Source of the DNA: Henriciella sp.
GTDB lineage: Bacteria; Pseudomonadota; Alphaproteobacteria; Caulobacterales; Hyphomonadaceae
Length of the DNA stretch: 64,000 nt
Assembly: GCA_013213785.1 (NCBI GenBank)
Contig: JABSPZ010000009.1
Location: 62,001-126,000 of the forward strand
Direction of reading: 5' to 3'
Shown: positions 49,987 to 58,523 of the stretch, in pieces
Position numbering within the stretch: position 1 is the first letter of the stretch
How the letters are laid out: each line of letters opens with the position of its first letter
Notes under the pieces: model-generated
Seen by the model: only the letters and a program-made list of their open reading frames with translations
What the model was told of the DNA's origin: nothing
Databases searched by the model: none
Made by a program: the position numbers and the translations under genes

Positions 49987-51384
49987 ATGTCGAACGATAA
50001 CGCCCTTTTCGAAGACGATTTCGATATGGATTTCGAAGATGATTTTGATTCCGCTTTATCCAGCGTGATCGAAGATAATTCGGGATTAGAGAGCGTCGAT
50101 CTCGACGCGCCTCAAAAAGATCTATCGGACTTCGATCCGGACGATATCGGCGCTGATGATGCTCCAATCACAATCAGCGAATTCGAAGATGGCGGGCACC
50201 GCGCGATCCCAGCTATTTCAGCTATGGCGTTTTGTGAGTCGAGCCGTACCGTCTCGCTTATGGAGGCTGTTGCGAGCGATCGTCGCATGGCGCAGGCAAC
50301 CTTGCAGACGCAGGAAGGCGGGCTCGAAGCAGCGATCGCTTATCTCCAAGAAAACCAGACGCCAAACCTTCTGATCCTAGAATCATCTGCCGCGAATGCG
50401 ACGATGGTTGCCCAAATTGATGAGCTCGCCTCGCATTGTGACGAGGGCGTGCAGGTCATGGTCATTGGCAACACCAATGATATCGGCCTCTATCGCCAAT
50501 TAATGGCGCGCGGCGTCAGCGAATATCTCGTGCCGCCAGTGCCGCCAGTACAAATTGTGCGCTCGATCAGCCAGCTTTTTGCTGACCCAGATGCTCCATT
50601 CGTCGGGAAGTCGATCTCCGTCATCGGCGCAAAAGGCGGTGTTGGCGCGTCAACGATCGCGCACAACCTAGCTTGGTCTCTTTCAGAAAGTGCGCATGTC
50701 AGCACAGCTTTGATCGATTTGGACTTGTCGTTCGGAACGACCGCCCTGGATTTCAACCATGAGAACCAGCAAACCGTAGCGGATGCGCTTCTCGCACCCG
50801 AGCGGGTTGATGACGCCGTGGTGTCGAAACTCCTCGCGAAGGTCACGGACCGGCTGTCGCTGTTCACGGCACCAGCGACGGTGTCTCAGATTATGGACAT
50901 TCCGGCGGAGTCCTACACGTCGATCATCGATACTGTACGCCGTGTCATGCCTTATGTTGTCCTCGACATGCCGCACGCATGGAATGAGTGGACCTATCAG
51001 ACGCTTCTCTCTTCAGATGAAGTCATCCTGGTGTGTCAGCCTGATCTTGCATCGCTGCGCAACGGTAAGAACATTATCGATGAACTAAAGGCTCAGCGGC
51101 CGAATGATGTACCGCCGAAATTGGTTGTGAACATGACGGGCGTCCCGAAACGCCCAGAGATCCCAACCAAGGATTTCGCGGCTGCGATCGAAGTAGAGCC
51201 AAGCACTATTCTACCATTCGATCCGCAATTGTTCGGAACCGCTTCAAACAATGGCCAGATGATTTCTGAGACAGATGCGACAGCAGACGCGTCCGTTTCG
51301 ATTGATCAATTGGCAGGCGCCCTCACAGGTCGTGAGATCGTGCCGCAAACGAAATCACTGCTTAGCAAACTGCTTGGGAAGTAA
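49987..51384 (+). CDS. cpaE: Pilus localisation ATPase-like protein CpaE/TadZ
   Basis: A 465-residue TadZ-type protein that positions the pilus machine at the pole (known in Caulobacter). An acidic N-terminus rich in Asp/Phe repeats (residues 8-65, FEDDFDMDFEDDFDSAL-like) is unusual. Next comes an atypical receiver domain (about 75-195) and a MinD/ParA-like ATPase domain with deviant Walker A AKGGVGAST and 'ALIDLDLSFGTTALDF'. The following genes encode the motor ATPase and platform proteins. Confidence 0.92.
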   Translation: MSNDNALFEDDFDMDFEDDFDSALSSVIEDNSGLESVDLDAPQKDLSDFDPDDIGADDAPITISEFEDGGHRAIPAISAMAFCESSRTVSLMEAVASDRRMAQATLQTQEGGLEAAIAYLQENQTPNLLILESSAANATMVAQIDELASHCDEGVQVMVIGNTNDIGLYRQLMARGVSEYLVPPVPPVQIVRSISQLFADPDAPFVGKSISVIGAKGGVGASTIAHNLAWSLSESAHVSTALIDLDLSFGTTALDFNHENQQTVADALLAPERVDDAVVSKLLAKVTDRLSLFTAPATVSQIMDIPAESYTSIIDTVRRVMPYVVLDMPHAWNEWTYQTLLSSDEVILVCQPDLASLRNGKNIIDELKAQRPNDVPPKLVVNMTGVPKRPEIPTKDFAAAIEVEPSTILPFDPQLFGTASNNGQMISETDATADASVSIDQLAGALTGREIVPQTKSLLSKLLGK

Positions 51385-51405
51385 GCAGACTTAGAGGGCT
51401 AATCT

Positions 51406-52881
51406 ATGGCATTTGGCAAACGTACAGCAGGACCCGCAGCGGCGAAGCCCGTCCCGGCAGCGCCTGCACCTGCTGCGCCTAAAGCGGCAGCACCTCAGCC
51501 GGTCGCAAAAAATCCACCGCCAGCGCCGAAAGATCAGCCTAAACCAGCAGCGCTGAAGCCTCCGCCGGCAGCAGAGCACAAAGAGCAGATCACGAAAGTT
51601 ACAGATCGTTCTGAAGAGTATTACGCAACCAAAACAACGATCTTCAACGCCCTGATCGACACGATCGATTTGGGTCAGCTCGCCCAGCTCGATCAAGAGA
51701 GCGCGCGGGAAGAAATTCGTGACATTGTTGTCGAAATTATCGCCATCAAAAACGTTGTGATGTCGATCTCTGAGCAGGAACACCTGCTCGACGATATTTG
51801 TAACGACGTTCTAGGTTATGGACCGCTTGAGCCGCTGCTCGCACGCGATGATATCGCCGATATCATGGTGAACGGCGCCGATACTTGTTACATCGAAGTC
51901 GATGGTAAGATTGAGCGCACAAATATCCGATTCCGGGATAATGCGCAGCTGATGAACATCTGTCAGCGTATCGTGAGCCAAGTTGGTCGCCGTGTTGATG
52001 ATGCGAGCCCGATTTGTGACGCGCGCTTGCTTGATGGATCTCGTGTAAACGTAATTGCGCCGCCGCTATCGATTGATGGGCCGGCCCTGACAATTCGTAA
52101 GTTTAAAAAGGATAAGCTGAAGCTTCAGGACTTGGTGAACTTCAAGTCGATTTCTGAAGCGGGCGCTGAAATCCTTCGCATCGTGGGCCACTCCCGCTGT
52201 AACGTCCTGATCTCTGGCGGTACGGGTTCGGGTAAGACGACTTTGCTCAACTGTTTGACCGGCTTTATTGAGCCAGCAGAGCGCGTCATTACCTGCGAAG
52301 ACTCAGCCGAACTTCAATTGCAACAGCCGCACGTTGTACGTCTCGAAACGCGTCCTCCAAACATTGAGGGTTCAGGCGAGATTACGATGCGTGATTTGGT
52401 CAAAAACTGTCTGCGTATGCGTCCGGAACGGATCATCGTGGGTGAGGTTCGTGGGCCAGAAGCGTTTGACTTGCTGCAGGCCATGAACACAGGCCACGAT
52501 GGCTCAATGGGTACGCTGCACGCCAACAGCCCGCGTGAGGCTTTGTCGCGTGTCGAATCCATGATCACGATGGGCGGTTTCAGCCTTCCAGCAAAGACCA
52601 TCCGTGAGATGATTGTTGGCTCTGTTGATGTTGTGGTTCAGGCGTCGCGTCTTCGCGACGGTTCTCGCCGTATTATGTGTGTCACCGAAGTTATGGGGCT
52701 CGAGGGCGATACCATCGTTCTCCAAGACATCCTGAAATACGAAATCGAAGGTGAAAGCGACGACGGAAAAATCGTTGGACGCCACCGCGGCACCGGTATT
52801 GGTCGCCCGAAATTTTGGGAACGTGCTCAGTATTACAACCTCGAACGCGATCTCGCGACCGCTCTGGATGATTTGGACTAA
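51406..52881 (+). CDS. cpaF: Flp pilus assembly motor ATPase CpaF/TadA
   Basis: A 491-residue secretion ATPase driving pilus extension (and, in Caulobacter, retraction). The first 60 residues are a Pro/Ala/Lys-rich tail, then the N-terminal domain ('[21 protein letters not shown]'), Walker [11 protein letters not shown] (about residue 268), the Asp box '[13 protein letters not shown]', Walker B '[23 protein letters not shown]' and the His box '[15 protein letters not shown]'. Complete and typical. tadB follows three bases after the stop. Confidence 0.96.
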   Translation: MAFGKRTAGPAAAKPVPAAPAPAAPKAAAPQPVAKNPPPAPKDQPKPAALKPPPAAEHKEQITKVTDRSEEYYATKTTIFNALIDTIDLGQLAQLDQESAREEIRDIVVEIIAIKNVVMSISEQEHLLDDICNDVLGYGPLEPLLARDDIADIMVNGADTCYIEVDGKIERTNIRFRDNAQLMNICQRIVSQVGRRVDDASPICDARLLDGSRVNVIAPPLSIDGPALTIRKFKKDKLKLQDLVNFKSISEAGAEILRIVGHSRCNVLISGGTGSGKTTLLNCLTGFIEPAERVITCEDSAELQLQQPHVVRLETRPPNIEGSGEITMRDLVKNCLRMRPERIIVGEVRGPEAFDLLQAMNTGHDGSMGTLHANSPREALSRVESMITMGGFSLPAKTIREMIVGSVDVVVQASRLRDGSRRIMCVTEVMGLEGDTIVLQDILKYEIEGESDDGKIVGRHRGTGIGRPKFWERAQYYNLERDLATALDDLD

Positions 52882-52884
52882 GTC

Positions 52885-53922
52885 ATGGATCTAAGCGGCG
52901 ACATCATCTTCTACGCGATTGGCGGGTTGGCATTCTTGTGTATCGCAGGCATTGGCTTGGCGTTCACTGGCGATGCGAACACGGAAAAGGCGTCTAAGCG
53001 CGCCCGTCAGATCACATCGGAAGACGCTGCAGGACGCCGTGGGTCTCGTAATGACCCAACAGCAGCACGCAAAAAGCAAACTGCGCAAATGCTGAAAAAG
53101 CTGCGCGAGCAAGACGAGACCCGTCGTAAGTCGCTCGTCGCCAATGATATTCAATCCAAGATCAACCAAGCTGGTCTCGAGATGAACGCGCAAGTGTTCT
53201 GGATCATTTCGATCATTTTGGGCGGTATGGCCGGTATCATGACCTGGTATTCTGGTGCAGATGGCCCGCCTATGATCTTGGGGTTTGAGTTTAATTCTCG
53301 GCCTGCCACAATCGGCGCAGCCGTTCTTGCCACAGGCGTTGGTCTACCGCGCTGGGTGCTCGGCTTCATGACAAATGCACGCAACAAAAAGCTGATGAAC
53401 CAGTTTGCAGATGGCATCGATATCATCGTGCGCGGTGTGAAATCTGGTCTGCCACTGACAGAGTGTTTGCGGATCATTGCGAAAGAAAGCCCGGCGCCGC
53501 TTGGCCCAGAGTTTAAACTGCTGACAGACAATCTTTCTATGGGCATGACGACTGAGCGTGCTTTGCAGCAATTTTATAAGCGCGTCCCGCTACCGGAAGT
53601 GAACTTCTTCGTCATCGTGCTTTCGATCCAAGCGAAAGCCGGTGGTAACCTGTCAGAAGCCTTGGGCAACTTGTCCAACGTCATTCGCTCGCGGAAAATG
53701 ATGCGTGAGAAGATTAAAGCGCTCTCCGCGGAAGCCAAAGCATCGGCGGGTATTATTGGTGTTCTGCCATTTGCGGTGGGCTTTATGGTCTACCTGACAA
53801 CGCCTTCTTACATCATGGAGCTGTTCACCAGCTCAGGCGGCCACACCGTTCTGTTCGTTGGATTCTGTCTCTATGCGATCGGCATCACGGTGATGCGTAA
53901 AATGATCAATTTCGATTTCTAG
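52885..53922 (+). CDS. tadB: Tad pilus inner-membrane platform protein TadB
   Basis: A 345-residue T2SSF-domain membrane protein (CpaG in Caulobacter naming) forming the platform that couples the ATPase to the pilus. N-terminal helix (about 5-25), two central helices (about 105-160), the T2SSF cytoplasmic domain ('FADGIDIIVRGVKSGLPLTECLRIIAKE') and two C-terminal helices. It begins three bases after cpaF and is followed by tadC after nine bases; together these act as one functional unit. Confidence 0.93.
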   Translation: MDLSGDIIFYAIGGLAFLCIAGIGLAFTGDANTEKASKRARQITSEDAAGRRGSRNDPTAARKKQTAQMLKKLREQDETRRKSLVANDIQSKINQAGLEMNAQVFWIISIILGGMAGIMTWYSGADGPPMILGFEFNSRPATIGAAVLATGVGLPRWVLGFMTNARNKKLMNQFADGIDIIVRGVKSGLPLTECLRIIAKESPAPLGPEFKLLTDNLSMGMTTERALQQFYKRVPLPEVNFFVIVLSIQAKAGGNLSEALGNLSNVIRSRKMMREKIKALSAEAKASAGIIGVLPFAVGFMVYLTTPSYIMELFTSSGGHTVLFVGFCLYAIGITVMRKMINFDF

Positions 53923-53931
53923 GAGCAGCAC

Positions 53932-54903
53932 GTGGGCGATTTTGCATCATCATTAAGCGACCCAGCTTCACTGCTCTCGATGGCAGTCGCCGTGGCCATG
54001 TTTATGACCGTGATCGGGGTAATGCTGCCTGCGCTTAAAGGCGACAAGCTCGAAACGCGTCTCAAACAAGTTTCATCGCAGCGTGAAAAACTCCGCCGCG
54101 CCAGCCGCTCTCAGCTTGAGCAAACCGGCATTAAGCGCGAAGCGAAAGGCACGATCAGCGACATTACCAACAAGCTCGATCTGCAGAAGATGCTCGAAGA
54201 TCCGAACATCGCTGAAAAGCTAGAGCAAGCCGGGATGCGGGGTCCGCGTCCTTTGGTGATCTTCTATTTCTGCCGCTTTGTTCTGCCAATTCTCGGCGGT
54301 CTTTCAGCCTTCATCTATATCTTCTTCGTGAATGATCATGGCCTGTCGGTGACGATGAAGTACGGATCGATCGTCTTCGGTCTGGCGCTCGGTTTTTATG
54401 CGCCAAACCTGTATGTCGGCAACATTGCTCAAAAGCGTCAGCAATCCTTGATGCGGGCCTTCCCAGACGCCCTCGACATGATGTTGATCTGCGTTGAATC
54501 GGGCATGTCGATCGAAATGGCCTTTGGTAAGGTTGGCGCCGAGATCGGGACAGCATCTCCCGAACTCGCCGAAGAATTGCAGCTTACCACGGCTGAGCTC
54601 TCCTACTTGCAAGAGCGCCGCATGGCGTATGAAAACCTTGCACGCAGAACCGGTCATGAGGGCGTTAAAGCGGTTACCATGGCGCTGACCCAGGCGGAAC
54701 GCTACGGGACGCCATTGGGCGATGCTTTGCGCGTGATGTCCAAAGAGAACCGCGAGATGCGGATGTCAGCAGCTGAGAAGAAAGCGGCGGCTCTGCCGGC
54801 TCAGCTAACTGTGCCGATGATTCTGTTCTTCCTACCTGTCCTCTTCCTCGTGGTGCTTGGACCAGCCGTGATTAAGGTCATGCGGATGCAGGGCGACAAC
54901 TAA
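53932..54903 (+). CDS. tadC: Tad pilus inner-membrane platform protein TadC
   Basis: A 323-residue T2SSF-domain partner of TadB (CpaH). It has an N-terminal helix, two central membrane helices ('FYFCRFVLPILGGLSAFIYIFF', 'GLALGFYAPNLYV'), the conserved cytoplasmic block 'FPDALDMMLICVESGMSIEMAFGKV' and a final helix 'PMILFFLPVLFLVVLGPAVIKV'. Start is GTG at 53932 behind GGAGCA. Last gene of the rightward cpa/tad operon. Confidence 0.93.
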   Translation: MGDFASSLSDPASLLSMAVAVAMFMTVIGVMLPALKGDKLETRLKQVSSQREKLRRASRSQLEQTGIKREAKGTISDITNKLDLQKMLEDPNIAEKLEQAGMRGPRPLVIFYFCRFVLPILGGLSAFIYIFFVNDHGLSVTMKYGSIVFGLALGFYAPNLYVGNIAQKRQQSLMRAFPDALDMMLICVESGMSIEMAFGKVGAEIGTASPELAEELQLTTAELSYLQERRMAYENLARRTGHEGVKAVTMALTQAERYGTPLGDALRVMSKENREMRMSAAEKKAAALPAQLTVPMILFFLPVLFLVVLGPAVIKVMRMQGDN

Positions 54904-54911
54904 CGCCCACA

Positions 54912-54938
54912 AAAAGGGCGGCGTCCGAAAACGCCGCC
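54912..54938 (-). terminator. Intrinsic terminator of the TadD-like gene
   Basis: GGCGGCGT (54917-54924) and ACGCCGCC (54931-54938) form an 8-bp stem. On the minus strand the hairpin is followed by C-TTTTT, a good terminator for the leftward gene; on the plus strand there is no T-tract, though it may still help end tadC. Confidence 0.65.
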
Positions 54939-54982
54939 TCATTCAAATAATTTAGATTGCTTCTCTTGAAGAGGAATATTCG

Positions 54983-55999
54983 CTAGCGATTTTGCGATCC
55001 GCGCAGCTTTGGCCGGAGCCCATTGGTGGGCGGCGTTGTGCTTTCTCCGGCGAGCTCAGTTTGTCCGTTTGCTGCCGCACCTTCGAGGTCAGCCATGCCT
55101 TCATCTTCGACGTCAGCCTCTTGCAAGTCCGGCATGGATTGAGGCGCTGCAGGCGTGCGCTCGACGTCTTGTATAACGTCGTCCAATTGTTGGAGGCCAT
55201 CATAGCTTCGGGTGACGGGGACCATCATCTCGCGCAAGGCTGTTTGATTGGCTTCGACCGTTCTGATTGGCGCATTTGGATCGACGCTGACCATTTCATC
55301 AAAACGTCCCTGCAGACCAAGGATCAAAGCAAGGTTCTGGCGAACCCTGCCATCTGCGCCTGGGGCTGCAACAGCGCGTCTCAGAGCCGTCTCTGCGGCA
55401 CCGATTTGACCGGTGAGGGCGAGTGATAGCCCGTAATTGGAGAGCGTCGATACGCGGTTTGGTTCTCGTTCGAGCGCCAGTTCATAGGCCTCTTGCGCTT
55501 GCGCGTGATCTTCGAGCCGATCGAACGCAAGACCAAGCGCGGCAAGTGGCGCCGCATCTGTTGGCGGTGAAAGATCGGCACTGCGGGCAAAGGCTTGAGC
55601 CGCATCTGCAAACCGTTCTTGCGCCATGAAGGAACGACCAAGCTCCAGCAGCAATTCGTGTTCAGTAGGATGGACCGGGATTGCCGCCGACGCGATTTCT
55701 GCGACGCGCTCATGGCTGCCAATCAGCCGTAAAGACCTCATGAAGCGAACTGTTACCGCAGCATTGGCGGGGTCTTTTTGATACTCCGCGGCCCAAAAAT
55801 TAGCGCGTGTAATCGGATCCGAGCGCTCGGCTTGTGCGATTTCTTCCGGTGTCGCTGGCTTCAGCGCCATCTCGATCGCATCCTTGTAGGCTTGTTCTTC
55901 CGCGCTCACCTGTGGCTCCGCTTCAGTCGTCGCACAAGCTGCACTGGTTAGCAGGGCAAAGACGGGAAGCGCATATTTGACAGATCTGGCTCTGGACAT
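54983..55999 (-). CDS. tadD: TadD-like tetratricopeptide-repeat lipoprotein
   Basis: A 338-residue lipoprotein (signal about 1-23, lipobox TSAAC) with tandem TPR repeats (about residues 80-245, e.g. 'LLLELGRSFMAQERFADAAQAFARSADLSP', 'YELALEREPNRVSTLSNYGLSL') and a long disordered acidic/proline C-terminus. TadD is the pilotin-like TPR lipoprotein of Tad systems. Here it is on the opposite strand and converges with tadC, so it has its own promoter. The TadD label rests on domain plus location. Confidence 0.8.
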   Translation of the reverse strand: MSRARSVKYALPVFALLTSAACATTEAEPQVSAEEQAYKDAIEMALKPATPEEIAQAERSDPITRANFWAAEYQKDPANAAVTVRFMRSLRLIGSHERVAEIASAAIPVHPTEHELLLELGRSFMAQERFADAAQAFARSADLSPPTDAAPLAALGLAFDRLEDHAQAQEAYELALEREPNRVSTLSNYGLSLALTGQIGAAETALRRAVAAPGADGRVRQNLALILGLQGRFDEMVSVDPNAPIRTVEANQTALREMMVPVTRSYDGLQQLDDVIQDVERTPAAPQSMPDLQEADVEDEGMADLEGAAANGQTELAGESTTPPTNGLRPKLRGSQNR

Positions 56000-56098
56000 T
56001 TGGCAAGCTCCGAGGCTGTTAGAGCGCGAACCATGCCATTGACCTGGTCAAGACAAGGTTAACAAAACTGGCTTTCTCATTAACGGACTAAGACTGCG

Positions 56099-57466
56099 AT
56101 GCCTGAACATTCTGCCCTGATCTCCAACGCTGACGCGGCCGTGCCGGTCTTTCTCTTCACCGCAGATAGCTGGAGTGACGAAACGGACTTACCGGACGGA
56201 TTAGCGGCCCTGGCGAAAGCACATGCCTTTACCGGTGCCGCGGGGCAGTTGGTCATCGGCGCGACAGACGCCGGCACGATGTCTGGCGTCCTATTCGGCC
56301 TTGGCGCGGGGACCGACGCACTTGGCGTTGCGGCCTTGTCGGCGAAGCTAAAAGCAGGCGACTATCAGTTTGCGAACGCGGATGACGATAATCTCGCCGT
56401 TCATGCGATCGCATGGGCCGACGGCGCCTATCGGTTCGACCGCTATCTTCAAAAACCGGCTGAGCCGCCGCGTTTGGTGGTCGGTGCTGATGAACGCGGC
56501 GAAGCGATCATTCGAGAAGCCGTCGCGATCGACCGTCTGCGCGATATGGTCAACACACCAGCAGAGGATATGGGCCCGCCAGACATACAGAGCGTCATTA
56601 GCGATCTCGCCGAGCGCTATGGCGCGACGCTTGAGACAGTGATCGGTGACGCTCTTTTGGATCAAAACTATCCGATGGTGCACGCTGTTGGGCGTGCAGG
56701 ACCGGAAGCGCCGCGGATCATGGAACTGACTTGGGGTGACCCATCGCGTCCGCAATTGGCGATTGTTGGCAAAGGTGTCGCCTTCGATACGGGCGGCCTG
56801 AACCTGAAGACCGGCAATTATATGCGGCTCATGAAGAAGGATATGGGCGGCGCGGCGCATGCGATTGCGCTCGCGGAACTGGTCATGGGCGCAAACCTAC
56901 CGGTTCACCTAAAACTCTACGTACCAGCGGTTGAGAATGCGATTGCTGGTGATGCGTTCCGTCCGGGCGATGTCCTGTCGAGCCGGAAAGGCCTCAGCGT
57001 TGAGATTGATAATACAGACGCAGAAGGACGGCTCATTCTTGGTGACGCCCTGACGCGGGCCTGCGAAGAAGACCCTGATCTGCTCATCGACTTTGCGACT
57101 TTGACCGGCGCGGCTCGTGTGGCGCTCGGACCTGACCTCGCGCCTTACTATACCGATGATGAAGCACTCGCGGGTGAGATCGCAGGCGGTTCGGATGCAT
57201 CTGGTGACCCGGCGTGGCGCATGCCGCTTTGGGCCCCTTACAAGTCGATGCTGAAAAGTCCGATTGCCGATCTCGTAAATAGCGCTGCAGGCGGCATGGC
57301 TGGGTCCATCACGGCAGCTATTTTCCTGAAACAGTTTGTCGAAGCGAAGTCTTGGGTTCACTTGGATGTATGGGCGTGGCGTGAGGGCAAATATGGCCGG
57401 CCCGCGGGCGGCGCAGCGTGTGGCCTGCGCGCCATGTGGGCAACCGTGAAAACGCGATACAGCTAG
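56099..57466 (+). CDS. Leucyl aminopeptidase family protein (M17)
   Basis: A 455-residue cytosolic zinc/manganese aminopeptidase. It has the M17 metal-ligand motifs VGKGVAFDTGGLNLK, 'MKKDMGGAAHA' and the family signature NTDAEGRLILGDAL, plus 'LIDFATLTGAARVALG'. The N-terminal domain is shorter and less conserved than in E. coli PepA, as is normal for alphaproteobacterial copies. It is divergent from tadD (about 100 bases); its TAG overlaps the soxR stop within CTAG. Confidence 0.93.
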   Translation: MPEHSALISNADAAVPVFLFTADSWSDETDLPDGLAALAKAHAFTGAAGQLVIGATDAGTMSGVLFGLGAGTDALGVAALSAKLKAGDYQFANADDDNLAVHAIAWADGAYRFDRYLQKPAEPPRLVVGADERGEAIIREAVAIDRLRDMVNTPAEDMGPPDIQSVISDLAERYGATLETVIGDALLDQNYPMVHAVGRAGPEAPRIMELTWGDPSRPQLAIVGKGVAFDTGGLNLKTGNYMRLMKKDMGGAAHAIALAELVMGANLPVHLKLYVPAVENAIAGDAFRPGDVLSSRKGLSVEIDNTDAEGRLILGDALTRACEEDPDLLIDFATLTGAARVALGPDLAPYYTDDEALAGEIAGGSDASGDPAWRMPLWAPYKSMLKSPIADLVNSAAGGMAGSITAAIFLKQFVEAKSWVHLDVWAWREGKYGRPAGGAACGLRAMWATVKTRYS

Positions 57467-57912
57467 CGTTCGTCGCTAACCACATATCGTGGACCGACGC
57501 CGAGGCGGTAGGCTTTGTCGTCCGGATTGTAGAGGCTGCAGGCTTTCAGCGATAAGCAGCCGCAGCCAATGCAGCCATCAAGTCGGTCGCGCATTCGCTC
57601 CATCATGGCGATGCGCTCATCGAGTGTTTTTCGAAACGTGCGACTGATTTTGCTCCAGTCCGCTTTGGTCGGTGTGCGCCCCTCGGGTAGGCTCGTCATA
57701 ACGGTCTTAATCTGTTCGATGGTCAGACCCATTTGCTGCGCGATCAGGATGAAGGACAAACGACGTATATCCGACCCTTCAAAGCGTCTTTGATTGCCTT
57801 CATTTCGATCTGGCGTGATCAGACCTTTGCCTTCGTAGAACCGGATCGCGGAGACCGATAGCCCTGTCCGCGCTGCTAAATCACCGATCGAAAGGCCTCG
57901 TTTCATGACCAT
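57463..57912 (-). CDS. soxR: Redox-sensitive transcriptional activator SoxR
   Basis: A 149-residue MerR-family regulator. The N-terminal winged helix-turn-helix (SIGDLAARTGLSVSAIRFYEGKGLI) is followed by a dimerisation helix and the [2Fe-2S] cluster ligands C114, C117, C119 and C125 (CIGCGC....KAC). Oxidation of the cluster by redox-active compounds switches on target promoters. A SoxR-type operator lies in the divergent spacer with the glyoxalase gene, so that gene is the predicted target. ATG 57912; a second ATG two codons later is possible. Outside enterics SoxR usually acts on effector genes directly, without SoxS. Confidence 0.95.
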   Translation of the reverse strand: MVMKRGLSIGDLAARTGLSVSAIRFYEGKGLITPDRNEGNQRRFEGSDIRRLSFILIAQQMGLTIEQIKTVMTSLPEGRTPTKADWSKISRTFRKTLDERIAMMERMRDRLDGCIGCGCLSLKACSLYNPDDKAYRLGVGPRYVVSDER

Positions 57913-57934
57913 AAAAATAACCTCAAAAAATACC

Positions 57935-57965
57935 TTGACATCAACTTAGGTTGAGTAATTACACC
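57935..57965 (+). promoter_or_regulatory. SoxR operator and 19-bp-spacer promoter
   Basis: TTGACA (57935-57940) and TACACC (57960-57965) are 19 bases apart, the overlong spacing typical of MerR-family-activated promoters. Inside the spacer is the palindrome TCAAC-TTAG-GTTGA (57941-57954), close to the SoxR box core (CTCAAgttaaCTTGAG type). It reads toward the glyoxalase gene. Confidence 0.7.
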
Positions 57966-57999
57966 ATCTCCACTGATCAATCAAATGAAGGAGATAGAC

Positions 58000-58386
58000 A
58001 TGCAAAAAGCGATCCTAGAGCACATCAATATGACGGTGTCCGATCCCGACAAAACAGCGGAGATGCTGGCTGACTTATTCGGCTGGAAAGTTCGGTGGAG
58101 CGGCGATTCCATTCACAATGGCCGATCTGTCCATGTCGGGAATGAGAACGACTATGTGGCCTTGTACAGTGTTGGGGCGCCGCGTGCGTTAGATGAGAAT
58201 GAAAACTACCGACTTGCGGGCGCGGTCAATCATCTCGGCGTTCTTGTGGATGATTTGGCGGCGGCGGAGAAACGTATTCTGGAATACGGGATCAAAACGC
58301 ACAGCCATCAGACTTATGACCCTGGCAGTCGGTTCTATTTCCATGACCATGACGGTATTGAATATGAGGTCCTGTCTTATGCTTGA
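58000..58386 (+). CDS. VOC (glyoxalase/bleomycin-resistance) family protein
   Basis: A 128-residue vicinal-oxygen-chelate protein: two beta-alpha-beta-beta-beta modules with 'ILEHINMTVSDPDKTAEMLADLFGW' and 'VNHLGVLVDDLAAAEKRI', metal-type positions His near each start, and 'FYFHDHDGIEYEVL' at the end. ATG 58000 has an excellent GAAGGAGA ribosome site; five codons upstream are open but include that site. Its promoter carries a SoxR box, so it is probably induced by redox-cycling compounds and may modify or bind them. Substrate unknown. Confidence 0.88.
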   Translation: MQKAILEHINMTVSDPDKTAEMLADLFGWKVRWSGDSIHNGRSVHVGNENDYVALYSVGAPRALDENENYRLAGAVNHLGVLVDDLAAAEKRILEYGIKTHSHQTYDPGSRFYFHDHDGIEYEVLSYA

Positions 58387-58523
58387 GGGCTTGCTCCAAT
58401 CTTACTTGGAAACCTATCGGCGTGGATGGGCGCCGCGGTGTGAACCGCATCAACATTTTCGTGACTCGCCAACAGGCCGAACCGCGCTAAGCTCTTGCCC
58501 AAGTAAAGAGGGTAAGACGAAAC

